Shown here piece after piece: positions 42,071 through 50,678 of a stretch of 64,000 nt of DNA; the first letter of the stretch is position 1, and each line of letters opens with the position of its first letter. The notes beneath the pieces are model-generated. The model did not search any database and was not told the DNA's origin. It saw only the letters and a list, made by a program, of their open reading frames with translations. The stretch is from assembly GCF_037335815.1 (NCBI RefSeq), contig NZ_CP147841.1, positions 3,286,001 to 3,350,000 on the forward strand, in the 5' to 3' direction. Made by a program: the position numbers and the translations under genes. The DNA is from Salinirubellus litoreus (GTDB lineage Archaea; Halobacteriota; Halobacteria; Halobacteriales; Haloarculaceae).

Positions 42071-43628
42071 ATGCCTGAGTACCGCTCCCCGGGCGTCTAC
42101 GTCGAGGAGGTCTCCTCCGGCGCGATGCCGATCGAGGGCGTCGGCACCAGCACTGGGGGGTTCCTGGGCCAGACCGAGCGCGGGCCGACCGGTCCCGAGC
42201 GACTCGAAAGCTTCGCCGACTTCACCCGCCGCTACGGCGGATACGCCCACTACCGGGCGGACGGTCCCCTGGCGGGCACGTACCTGGCGTACGCCGTCGA
42301 CGGGTTCTTCCGGAACGGGGGGGAACGTCTGCTACGTCGGGCGCATCACGGCCGAGGATACCACCGCGACGGCGACGCTCACCCGGGGTGAGGGCGAGAA
42401 CGGCGAGGACGTGATCGAGGTGAGCGCCGTCGGTTCCGGGGAGTGGGGCGGGCGCGTCGCCCTGGAGGTGACCGACGCTCCCGGGGACGACGACACCTTC
42501 GGGCTGTTCGTGCGCTACTGGTCCGACCCCGACGAGGCGGCGACAGCCGAGACGAACTGGGGGTCGGAGGACCCGGTCCCCGACCCCGACGTCGAGGAGG
42601 TCTACACCGAACTCTCGCCGACGGAGACCAGCCCGGTCTACTACGTGAACCGCCTCGGGGACGGGTCGATGCTGGTGACCGTCGAGCGGCTCGCGGCCGG
42701 CGGGGTCGACCCGACGGACTCGCTCGTCTGGCTCGACGGTACCTTCCCCGACAGCCCGCCCGCGGTGGCGGCGTCGGACTACGACGGCGACGACACGCCG
42801 GGGTCGCGGACGGGACTGGCGGCGTTCGCCGAGATCGACGACATCAACATGGTCTGTGTCCCCGACGGAGCCCGGACGGACGGTGACTACGGCGACCTCG
42901 ACGGGATGATCGAGGGGCACTGTTCGACGCTCGGCGACCGGTTCGCCGTCCTCGGCGCGCGCCGGGATTTCGACATCGACGACCACGACCTCCCCGTGAG
43001 TTCGTCGTTCGCCGCGCTCTACCACCCGTGGCTCGAGGTCCGCAACCCGGTCACGGGGCTCGCGACGCCCGTCCCGGCCGCCGGCCACGTCGCGGGGATC
43101 TACGCCCGCTCGGACGCCGAGCGCGGCGTCCACAAGGCCCCCGCGAACGAGGTCGTGCGGGGGATCGTCGGCCTCTCGCGGACGGTGAGCAAGGCCGATC
43201 AGGACGGGCTCAACCCTCACGGCGTGAACTGCATCCGGACGTTCCCCGGCCGGGGGACCCGCGTCTGGGGTGCGCGCACGCTCGCCGCGGACCCGCAGTG
43301 GAAGTACGTCAACGTCCGCCGGCTGTTCCTCTACCTCGAGGAGTCGATGGACGAGGGTACCCAGTGGGCGGTCTTCGAGAACAACGACGAGCGGCTCTGG
43401 GCGCGCGTCCGCCAGTCGCTGTCGAACTTCCTCACGACCGCCTGGCGCGACGGCGCGCTGATGGGTACGACCCCCGAGGAGGCGTTCTACGTCACCTGCG
43501 ACCGCACGACGATGACCCAGGACGACATCGACAACGGGCGGCTCATCGCCGAGGTCGGCGTCGCGCCCGTCAAGCCCGCGGAGTTCGTCATCATCCGGAT
43601 CACCCAGTCGACCGGCACCGCCGCCTGA
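42071..43628 (+). pseudogene. eCIS contractile sheath protein, frameshifted in a G7 run
   Basis: Contractile sheath subunit that would surround the inner tube. ATG 42071 gives PEYRSPGVYVEEVSSG, the classic start of phage and eCIS sheaths, reading into the stretch YAVDGFFRNGGE. The rest of the protein (NVCYVGRI onwards, through TRVWGARTLAADPQWKYVNV and PAEFVIIRI at the C-terminus) is in the next frame. One G too many in the seven G at 42317-42323 explains this; without it the protein is 518 residues. Homologues are co-assembled with the tube, so a true frameshift would disable the particle. Confidence 0.85.
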
Positions 43629-43656
43629 ACCAGCCACCCGACACCGCACACCACTC

Positions 43657-44094
43657 ATGCCAGACAGATACGGCCCGTTTCGAAACCACCGGTTCCTGCT
43701 CGAGATCGACGGCATCGCCGAGGCCGCCTTCAGCGAGGCGAGCATCCCCGAGGCCTCGACGAGCGTCGTCGAGTACCGCGAGGGGAACGAGGCCCCGACC
43801 AGCAGGAAGCTCAAGGGGCTGAACAGCTACGGGAACATCACGCTCAGGAAGGGCATCACCGAGTCGACCGAGCTCTACGACTGGTGGACGCTCGTCGAAC
43901 AGGGCAAGCTCGAGGAGGCCCGCCGGAGCGCCGCCATCGTCGTCCTCGACGAGGAGGGCCAGCCCGGGCCGCGCTACGAGTTCCGCGACGCCTGGGTCCG
44001 CCAGTACGACGCTCCCGACCTCGACGCGAGCGGCGACGGGGTCGCCATCGAGTCGCTCGAACTCGTCCACGAGGGCATGGAGCGGGCCGCATGA
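43657..44094 (+). CDS. eCIS inner tube protein (gp19/Hcp-like), first copy
   Basis: Predicted 145-residue tail-tube subunit. Typical tube features are GPFRNHRFLLEIDGIAEAAF at the start, the VEYREGNE loop, LKGLNSYGNITLRKG and the C-terminal AIESLELVHEGME. Hexameric rings of such proteins form the tube inside the sheath. It is the first of two tube genes and ends in an ATGA overlap with the assembly-protein gene. In Afp/PVC several tube variants exist, the minor ones at the baseplate end. Confidence 0.9.
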   Translation: MPDRYGPFRNHRFLLEIDGIAEAAFSEASIPEASTSVVEYREGNEAPTSRKLKGLNSYGNITLRKGITESTELYDWWTLVEQGKLEEARRSAAIVVLDEEGQPGPRYEFRDAWVRQYDAPDLDASGDGVAIESLELVHEGMERAA

Positions 44095-44615
44095 GCGACG
44101 CCGACGCCGCTCCCGAGGGGGCGGGGCTGCTCCAGACGGAGTTCGAGTTCACGCTCCCCCAGGGCTACGTCGACGAGGCGGGCGACCGCCACCGCGAGGG
44201 GACGATGCGGCTCGCCACCGCCGCCGACGAGATCAAGCCGCTCCGGGACCCCCGCGTGAAGGCCAACCCCTCGTATCTGAGCGTCGTCCTGCTCTCGCGG
44301 GTCGTCACCTCGCTGGGCGGGGTCGGGGAGGTCACGCCGCACACCATCGAGAACCTCTACGTGGCCGACCTCGCGTACCTGCAGTCGCTCTACGAGCGGA
44401 TCAACTCCCGCGGGGCCGACGCCGTCGACGCGATCTGCCCGGAGTGCGGCGAGTCCTTCGAGATCCACCTCGGGAACGATCCGGCGGACGAGGTCCCCGT
44501 CGCAGGCTCCGCCGAGGCCGAGGAGACTCCCGAGCCGCTCGGGACCGACGGCGGCACCTCGATCGAAGGGACCGACCCGGGAAACCCGGAGCGCCGGGAC
44601 CGGCCGGAGGGCTGA
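44091..44615 (+). CDS. eCIS assembly protein with Cys-pair motif
   Basis: Predicted 174-residue protein. The first 115 residues resemble tail-assembly chaperone-like proteins encoded beside tube genes in eCIS (LLQTEFEFTLPQGYVD, then MRLATAADEIKPLRDPR and NLYVADLAYLQSLYERIN). A CPECGESFEIHL zinc-type motif follows, and the end is acidic and low in complexity. Such a zinc-motif protein occurs at the same place in many eCIS operons. It overlaps the preceding tube gene and is followed closely by the DUF6760-like gene. Confidence 0.7.
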   Translation: MSDADAAPEGAGLLQTEFEFTLPQGYVDEAGDRHREGTMRLATAADEIKPLRDPRVKANPSYLSVVLLSRVVTSLGGVGEVTPHTIENLYVADLAYLQSLYERINSRGADAVDAICPECGESFEIHLGNDPADEVPVAGSAEAEETPEPLGTDGGTSIEGTDPGNPERRDRPEG

Positions 44616-44620
44616 GGGGG

Positions 44621-44803
44621 ATGTCCGGCTACCCGCTCGACCGGCTCTACGAGGAGGTGGCGTTCGTCGCCTACCACTTCGGCTGGGCCCACGACGACGT
44701 GCTCTCGATGCCACACTGGGAGCGGCGGCGCTGGTGTGAGGCGATCAGCGACATCAACGACCGGCTCGACGCGGAGGCCGAGGCCCGGGCGGAGCGTCCC
44801 TGA
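44621..44803 (+). CDS. DUF6760-like small eCIS protein
   Basis: Predicted 60-residue protein (YPLDRLYEEVAFVAYHFGW, then MPHWERRRWCEAISDINDRL). The pattern of an N-terminal helix with Y-H-F-x-W and a C-terminal W-x-R-R-x-W helix matches small proteins found beside eCIS tube genes. Its stop TGA shares a base with the next ATG, so the genes are translationally coupled. The exact function is unknown; by position it may aid tube or chaperone assembly. Confidence 0.75.
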   Translation: MSGYPLDRLYEEVAFVAYHFGWAHDDVLSMPHWERRRWCEAISDINDRLDAEAEARAERP

Positions 44804-45252
44804 TGGCCGCCGCCGATCGGACCGATCCCTACGTCGGCTGTCGGTTCACCGTCGAGCTCGACGGCCTGCTCGTCGCCGGGTTCGCGTCCGTCCGCGGCCT
44901 CGGGGTCCGGATGGAGCCCGAGACCTACCACGAGGGCGGGGTCAACGACCACCCCCACTACCTCCCGGCGCGCCGGGACTCGCCGCCGCTCGTCCTCGAA
45001 CGCGGCGTCTCGGACTCGGAGGCGTTCCTCTCCTGGGTGGACTCGACCGCCCCGGGGACCGTCGAGCGCCGTGACGGCCGGGTGATCGTCCTCGACGGGA
45101 CCGGAGCGGAGGTCCGGGGCTACCAGTTCCGGCGGGCATACCCCGTCGGCTGGACGGGCCCGGAGCTGTCCGCGAGCCGGGGAGCCGTCGCCATCGAGTC
45201 GCTCGAACTCGTCCACGAGGGGCTGTCCGCGATGGAGGTCGAGTCGCCGTGA
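44803..45252 (+). CDS. eCIS inner tube protein, second copy
   Basis: Predicted 149-residue tube-like protein (YVGCRFTVELDGLLVAGFASV, and AIESLELVHEGLSAM at the C-terminus). It shares the fold and the C-terminal motif with the copy at 43657 but differs in the loops (HEGGVNDHPHYLPARRD). In Afp/PVC the equivalent (Afp5-type) forms the tube initiator ring at the baseplate. It overlaps the ATPase gene by GTGA. Confidence 0.88.
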   Translation: MAAADRTDPYVGCRFTVELDGLLVAGFASVRGLGVRMEPETYHEGGVNDHPHYLPARRDSPPLVLERGVSDSEAFLSWVDSTAPGTVERRDGRVIVLDGTGAEVRGYQFRRAYPVGWTGPELSASRGAVAIESLELVHEGLSAMEVESP

Positions 45253-47471
45253 GCGCCGCCCGACTCGGAGGGGAGGGGACGTTCGACTCCGATGCGGCCC
45301 ACGTCGAGGCGGAACTGGCCCGGCTCGACGTCCTGCTGGCGGCCCACCTCGACCGCCGATGGGCCGAGGCGTCGGCGGGGGACGAACGATCGCTCGCCGG
45401 GCTCTACGTCTCCGGCGAGGAGGTCGCCAGACACCTCGCCGGACCCGTGGTCGGCTCCCCGACCGGGACGGACGGGACGACCCGGCCGATCACGAACGGG
45501 GCCGACGCGACCGACGACCGGTCGGCCGCCGTCGAGCGGGTGACCCGGGGGCTGCGTTCGCGGACGGCGCGGACGCTAGCAACGGGCCGTGGCCTCCGGC
45601 TCGCGGAGCTGGCCGACCGGCTCGACCTCCGTCGAGGGGACCTCGACGCGCTCGTCCTCGCGCTCGCACCCGCGATCGACCGGAAGTACGGCCGTGTCTA
45701 CGGCTACCTCAACGACGACCCCGTGCGGACACGACCGACGATCGGGCTCGCGGCCGACCTCGCGGACGGTGATCCGTCCACCCGCCTCGCGCCCTTCGCG
45801 CCGGGGTCGCCGCTCGTCGAACGGGGCCTCCTCCGGGTCGGTGGCGACCCCGACACCCCGCTCGCGGAGCGACCGCTCTCCGCCCCCGACCGGCTCGTCG
45901 ATCACCTCCTCGGCGGGGACGACCTCCCATCCGGGAGCGAGGGCTGGCTGTTCGTCGACCGGCCGACGACCGCAATCGAGGACCTCCCGGTCCCGGGGAC
46001 GGTGTCGTCGTCGGTCGAACGACTGATCGAGCGCGTCCGCCGGGCCGATCGCACCGGCCGAGTCAGACAGCCGCTCGCGGTCCTCGATGGGCCGTACGGG
46101 ACCGCTCGCGGGGACGCCGTGGCGGCGATCGCCGCGGCCACCGACCGGCCCCTGCTAGTGGTCGATTGCTCGCGGGGACTCCCCGACGAACGGCTCCGGA
46201 CGGTTCGGCTGGAGGGCCTCCTCCGCGGGGCGGTCGTCCACCCCCGGGAACTCGACGACGCCATCGACGCCGATGGGGTCTCGGGCTCGTCCGACGGTGA
46301 GGACGATCGGCTCCGTGAACTCCTCTCGGCGCTCGACGGGTTGCCGGGACCGGTCCTCGTCTCCGTGAACGAGCCGTTGCCGGCGAGGGCGCTCGCAGCC
46401 GTGACGGACCACGCGGCGGTGTCGATCTCGTTCCCGCGGCCCGCCTTCGAGGGCCGCCGGGCCTACTGGTCGGGCCTCGATCTTCCCCCCGATACCGACC
46501 CGTCGGCGCTCGCCTCGACGTTCCGACTGCCGCCGGGTGCCATCGACGACGCGATGGCGACCGCACGCCGACTCGCGCGATCGGCGGGCGAGCCGCTGTC
46601 GGCCGAACACGTCTACGCCGGTGCCCGCGCACAGACCGGGGACGCGCTCGGCCGGCTCGCGGAGCGCATCGAACCCCAGTACGAGTGGGACGACATCGTG
46701 CTCCCCGGGGACGCGATGGCCCACCTCCGGGAGGCCGCCGCCCACCTCCGACACGGCGGGACGGTCTACGACGACTGGGGGTTCGCCGAGCGGTTCGCCG
46801 CGGGGACCGGCCCGACGGCGCTGTTCGCCGGCCCCTCGGGTACCGGGAAGACGATGGCCGCGGAGGTGATCGCGAACGACGCCGGGCTCGAACTCTACCG
46901 CGTCGACCTCTCGACGGTCGTCGACAAGTACGTCGGCGAGACCGAGAAGAACCTCGGCCGGGTGTTCGACGCCGCGGCCGACGCCGACGCCGTCCTGCTG
47001 TTCGACGAGGCCGACGCGCTGTTCGGCTCGCGCTCGGCCGTCTCGGACGCCCACGACCGCTACGCGAACGTCGAGGTGAACTACCTCCTCCAGCGGATCG
47101 AGGCCCACGACGGCCCCGTGGTGCTGACGACGAACCTGAAGGGGAACGTCGACGAGGCGTTCCTCCGGCGGATCACCGTCGGCATCGACTTCCCGCGACC
47201 GGACCGCGAGGCCCGCGCCGCCATCTGGCGGCTGATCTTCCCCGCGGAGACGCCTGTCGTCGATCTCGACATCGACTACCTCGCCGGCTTCGAACTCACC
47301 GGCGGGAACGTCGAGAACGTCGCCCGCGCGGCGGCGTTCCTCGCCGCGGACGACCCCGACGCGGACGGCGTGGAGATGGAGCACGTCGTCCGGGCCGTCC
47401 GGCGCGAACTCCAGAAGAACGGCCGACTGACCACCCCCGACGACTTCGGGGCGTACGCCGAGTTCCTGTAG
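45249..47471 (+). CDS. eCIS AAA+ ATPase (Pvc15/Afp15-like)
   Basis: Predicted 740-residue cytosolic ATPase. Residues 1-510 are a family-specific N-terminal part with a degenerate P-loop-like segment (LDGPYGTARGDAVAAIA at about 280). The C-terminal module has Walker A GPSGTGKT at about 528-535, Walker B LLFDEADALF at about 582-591 and an Arg-rich sensor (DEAFLRRITVGIDFPRPDREARAAIW). Pvc15-type ATPases are needed for eCIS assembly or cargo loading. The GTG start at 45249 overlaps the tube gene stop. Confidence 0.9.
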   Translation: MSAARLGGEGTFDSDAAHVEAELARLDVLLAAHLDRRWAEASAGDERSLAGLYVSGEEVARHLAGPVVGSPTGTDGTTRPITNGADATDDRSAAVERVTRGLRSRTARTLATGRGLRLAELADRLDLRRGDLDALVLALAPAIDRKYGRVYGYLNDDPVRTRPTIGLAADLADGDPSTRLAPFAPGSPLVERGLLRVGGDPDTPLAERPLSAPDRLVDHLLGGDDLPSGSEGWLFVDRPTTAIEDLPVPGTVSSSVERLIERVRRADRTGRVRQPLAVLDGPYGTARGDAVAAIAAATDRPLLVVDCSRGLPDERLRTVRLEGLLRGAVVHPRELDDAIDADGVSGSSDGEDDRLRELLSALDGLPGPVLVSVNEPLPARALAAVTDHAAVSISFPRPAFEGRRAYWSGLDLPPDTDPSALASTFRLPPGAIDDAMATARRLARSAGEPLSAEHVYAGARAQTGDALGRLAERIEPQYEWDDIVLPGDAMAHLREAAAHLRHGGTVYDDWGFAERFAAGTGPTALFAGPSGTGKTMAAEVIANDAGLELYRVDLSTVVDKYVGETEKNLGRVFDAAADADAVLLFDEADALFGSRSAVSDAHDRYANVEVNYLLQRIEAHDGPVVLTTNLKGNVDEAFLRRITVGIDFPRPDREARAAIWRLIFPAETPVVDLDIDYLAGFELTGGNVENVARAAAFLAADDPDADGVEMEHVVRAVRRELQKNGRLTTPDDFGAYAEFL

Positions 47472-47473
47472 CC

Positions 47474-48619
47474 ATGTCCAGTACATCTACCAGACAGCGA
47501 CCTGATCGATCCCGAACGAGCGACCGCCGGAGCGAGAATCGTTCCCGCACCCCCTCCGCCGACCGGACCCATCGGCCGGACGGTCCGGCCGACCGACTGA
47601 GGGGCCGGGTCGGCAACCGGGGACTCGAACGTGCGCTCGCGGACCGCGACCGGGGCGACCTGGGAAGCGACGACCGGGCGATCGAACGAGTCGCCGACCT
47701 GCTCGCTACCGAAGCCGGACGGCCGCTCCCGCCGACGACGCGCCGGGAGATGGCGACACGTTTCGGTCACGACTTCGGTGGTGTTCGGATACACGACGGA
47801 CCGGCCGCCGCACGGAGCGCCCGTGACGTCGACGCCGTCGCCTACACCGTCGGGTCGGACGTCGTATTCGGGGAGGGGTTCGACCCCGACCGGATCGACG
47901 ACCGGCTCCTGCTGGCCCACGAACTCGCGCACGTCGTCCAGCGGACTGGGGCGGCGTCCGTAGAGTTCGGCCCCCTGGTGAGCACGCCGGGTGAGATGGC
48001 CGAGCGTGAGGCCGACCTCGCGACGATCCAGTTCCTGTTCGGTGGGGACGTCCAAGTGAACGCGGCATCGGTGGCGACCGTCGCACGCGCGGACGATCCG
48101 TTCTGGGAGAGCGGGATGTTCAAGGGGCTCATGACCGCAGGCGGGATGATACCGGGCGTCGGCGGTGCGCTCAAGGTCATGGGCCACCCCTTCGGCGTCG
48201 CCCGGGGGATGAGTGCCGCGAGCGAGGGTCGAGGTATCGACGCGGCTCGGGAGTTCGGTGGGGCGGCCACCGGAGTCGCGAGCGGACTCGCGGCTCTCGG
48301 TGGGTTCTCGATGCTCGGGTCGGGGGGCCTGGGCGGGGCCATCAGCGCTATCTCGAGCGGTGGACTCGGGACGCTCGGTACGGTCGGCGGACTGGGTGCC
48401 TCTGCCGGGGCGACGATGCCGGCTTCAGCGGCCCTCACGGGCGGTGGGCTGTCGGGAGCGGCCGCCCTCGGCCCAGCGGCCGCCGTCGCCGGTGCCGGAC
48501 TCGGTGGGTACGCGCTCGGAAGCCTCATCGCCGAGAACACGGGCGTCGACGAGTCCATCGGGGACTGGATGTTCGAGACGATGGGGCCCGCACCCGACTG
48601 GATGCTGGACATGTTCTGA
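47474..48619 (+). CDS. DUF4157 (eCIS core domain) protein with hydrophobic Gly/Ala-rich tail
   Basis: Predicted 381-residue protein. Residues 1-60 are basic and disordered. About 65-190 is the DUF4157 metallopeptidase-like domain, with PLPPTTRREMATRFGHDF and FGGVRIHD, the zinc motif H149-E-L-A-H153 in LLAHELAHVVQ, and E-R-E-A-D at 178-181 as a third-ligand candidate. Residues about 215-365 are long hydrophobic Gly/Ala-rich segments (GGMIPGVGGALKVMG, then SGGLGGAISAISSGG and AAALGPAAAVAGAG) that could insert in membranes. DUF4157 proteins mark eCIS loci and are often cargo-associated, so an effector role is inferred. ATG 47474 follows the ATPase stop by 2 bases. Confidence 0.78.
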   Translation: MSSTSTRQRPDRSRTSDRRSENRSRTPSADRTHRPDGPADRLRGRVGNRGLERALADRDRGDLGSDDRAIERVADLLATEAGRPLPPTTRREMATRFGHDFGGVRIHDGPAAARSARDVDAVAYTVGSDVVFGEGFDPDRIDDRLLLAHELAHVVQRTGAASVEFGPLVSTPGEMAEREADLATIQFLFGGDVQVNAASVATVARADDPFWESGMFKGLMTAGGMIPGVGGALKVMGHPFGVARGMSAASEGRGIDAAREFGGAATGVASGLAALGGFSMLGSGGLGGAISAISSGGLGTLGTVGGLGASAGATMPASAALTGGGLSGAAALGPAAAVAGAGLGGYALGSLIAENTGVDESIGDWMFETMGPAPDWMLDMF

Positions 48620-50010
48620 TGACGGCAGAGGACTCTACGCCGCAGGAGAGGCACGACGGATTCGGTGCGTCGCCGTCGAGGCGTGAGTCAGCGACCGCTC
48701 AAGAACCGGAGATGTTCGGTGTGCTCGATCGGCGAGCCGGTCTACTGGGTTCCGATTGGGCGGGTGGACACGACGGCGTGACGGTCAGGACCGGCCTCCT
48801 CCGACCGTTCACCGGCGTCCTCGGCCCCTGGCAGCCCTCGACGGAGGGACCACTACCCCGACTATCGTTCCTCGCACTCCCGTGGCTCGTCCGGGAGGTC
48901 CACACCACCGAGCGCGAGCGGGTCGTCCGCGAGGAGCGAACGACCGAACGGACACTATCGACGGAGGCCACGCCGGAGACGACGACCGTTCACCGGCTCC
49001 TCCGGACCGACGAGGGGGAGAGCCACGAGGCGACGGCCACGCCGCGGAACGAGCACGACGACGCGGCGGCCACACGAACCGGCGAGGTCCCCACGGAGGT
49101 CACACGAACAACTGAAACGCTACGAGATGTCCTCCGGTGGCGTCCAGTCCTGATCGACCGCCCGGCCCCGTGGAGCCGAGTCGAGGATCGGTCGGACGGA
49201 ATCGGTACTACCCTGGGGACGGAGCCCCCGACCACTCGGCGAGCCTTCCGCGCGATCCCCGAGGCGCGGGCGAACGCCCGCGGAGCGGACGGAGCCGGTG
49301 CGAGCGAGCGGGCTGGTGTCGAGGAACGCACGGGGCGGAGGATCCGAACGGTCGACCGGTCCCGAATCGGTGTCGCGGTGCGTACGCCCGCCGGGAGTCG
49401 AGGGTCGACGACCCGGACGTCGGGAATCGGCGCGCCGGCTGACCGCCGGCCATCGACCGGAACCCGCCGGCCAGCGCTCCTCGCCGGGAGAGCGTCGATG
49501 ACGCTCCGACACCCGTGGAACCCACACCGGAACGGGATCGACGGCCCGGCGGAAGGCCGCGGTCGGGTCGCGGGAGTGGACCACCGGGCCGAATCGCCCA
49601 CGACGGCGACGGACGCGGTTCCGAACCCCCCAGTCGAAACGGACGCCGACTCCGGGCCGACACCCGACGACGAGGTGGTGAGCCCCGTACGGCTCGCGTA
49701 TCGCCGCGCGGACGGCGGAGGCACCGTCACCACCAGCGGCGCTCCGAGCCCGGCGGCGGGGACTGCACTCCGGGAGCCCGTGGCCGGCGACCCGACGGCA
49801 CCGTCCCCGGTGGACACCCGATCTCTCGGCGCGTCGACGACCGAGGAGCCGAGTGACGCCGGCGGGTCCCCGCTCGTCGGACGGGACGGCCCGCCCGAGA
49901 ATCCGACGTCTCCGTTCGCGTCGTTCCCGAGCACCGAGGCGGCGGTCGAGCACGTCCACCGCGAGATCGAGCGACGGCTGCGCATCGAGCGCGAGCGGAG
50001 GGGGCTCTGA
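48619..50010 (+). CDS. Large low-complexity eCIS protein, possible tape measure
   Basis: Predicted 463-residue protein of unknown family. Residues 50-100 hold a hydrophobic patch (LPRLSFLALPWLVREV). The rest is Thr/Arg/Pro/Glu-rich and probably disordered (REERTTERTLSTEATPETT, EPPTTRRAFRAIPEARA). The last about 25 residues form a regular amphipathic helix (AAVEHVHREIERRLRIERER). Position between the DUF4157 protein and the LysM baseplate protein and the absence of another recognisable tape-measure (Pvc14-like) gene make it a candidate length-determining or tube-filling protein. It starts in a TGATG overlap. Confidence 0.55.
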   Translation: MTAEDSTPQERHDGFGASPSRRESATAQEPEMFGVLDRRAGLLGSDWAGGHDGVTVRTGLLRPFTGVLGPWQPSTEGPLPRLSFLALPWLVREVHTTERERVVREERTTERTLSTEATPETTTVHRLLRTDEGESHEATATPRNEHDDAAATRTGEVPTEVTRTTETLRDVLRWRPVLIDRPAPWSRVEDRSDGIGTTLGTEPPTTRRAFRAIPEARANARGADGAGASERAGVEERTGRRIRTVDRSRIGVAVRTPAGSRGSTTRTSGIGAPADRRPSTGTRRPALLAGRASMTLRHPWNPHRNGIDGPAEGRGRVAGVDHRAESPTTATDAVPNPPVETDADSGPTPDDEVVSPVRLAYRRADGGGTVTTSGAPSPAAGTALREPVAGDPTAPSPVDTRSLGASTTEEPSDAGGSPLVGRDGPPENPTSPFASFPSTEAAVEHVHREIERRLRIERERRGL

Positions 50011-50678
50011 TGGCCGCGAGCGAGCGGGCGACCGTCCCCGAGAAGGCGCTCGTGGAGGTGCTCGACGCGGCCGGCGAGCCGCGGGACCCCCCCGAACGGC
50101 TGGCCGTCTCGTTCTACCCGACGGAGTACCGCGTCGAGAGCCGAACCCGGTACGACTCCGCCCCCCGGCCGGGGCGGACGGACCCGACGACGCAGTTCGT
50201 CGGCGGCGACCCCGACACGCTCGGGATGGAGCTGGTCTTCGACACCTACGAGGCCGGCGGCGACGTCCGGCGGGAGTACCTCGACCGGTTCGACCGGCTC
50301 CTGCGCAACGACGAGGAGGGGGGCGCACCGCCGCTCTGTCGGGTGACGTGGGGGAGCCTCGACTTCACGGGCGTGCTCGTCTCCACGAACAGGCGGTTCA
50401 CGCTGTTCGCCCGCGACGGAACGCCGCTCCGGGCGCGCGTCGAGGTCCAGTTCACGCGGGTCTCCCCCCGGGAGGTCGAGCCGGTCGAGGCGTCGGCCCC
50501 GACCGAGCAGCGGCGGGTACGGATCGTCGATCGCGGGGACACGCTCTGGGCGATCGCCGGCGAGGAGTACGGCACCCCGACCGAGTGGCGGACCATCGCC
50601 GACGAGAACGGGATCGACGACCCGCGAACGCTCCAGGTCGGCACCGAGCTCGTCATCCCGCCCCGGGGTGAGGGATGA
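50010..50678 (+). CDS. eCIS LysM-domain baseplate protein (Pvc7/gp53-like)
   Basis: Predicted 222-residue protein. Residues 1-160 are the Pvc7-type region (ALVEVLDAAGEPRDPPERLAV then FYPTEYRVESRTRYD), and about 172-219 a LysM unit (IVDRGDTLWAIAGEEYGTP, GTELVIPP at the end). In Afp/PVC and phages the corresponding protein binds the tube-hub junction. A C7 run at 50087-50093 in this gene does not break the frame. Start and stop overlap neighbours by ATG/TGA sharing. Confidence 0.85.
   Translation: MAASERATVPEKALVEVLDAAGEPRDPPERLAVSFYPTEYRVESRTRYDSAPRPGRTDPTTQFVGGDPDTLGMELVFDTYEAGGDVRREYLDRFDRLLRNDEEGGAPPLCRVTWGSLDFTGVLVSTNRRFTLFARDGTPLRARVEVQFTRVSPREVEPVEASAPTEQRRVRIVDRGDTLWAIAGEEYGTPTEWRTIADENGIDDPRTLQVGTELVIPPRGEG

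Noticed and set aside
50087..50093. A third C7 homopolymer in the eCIS operon as another frameshift
   Set aside because: The LysM baseplate gene reads through this run with its full natural sequence, so no frameshift is present.
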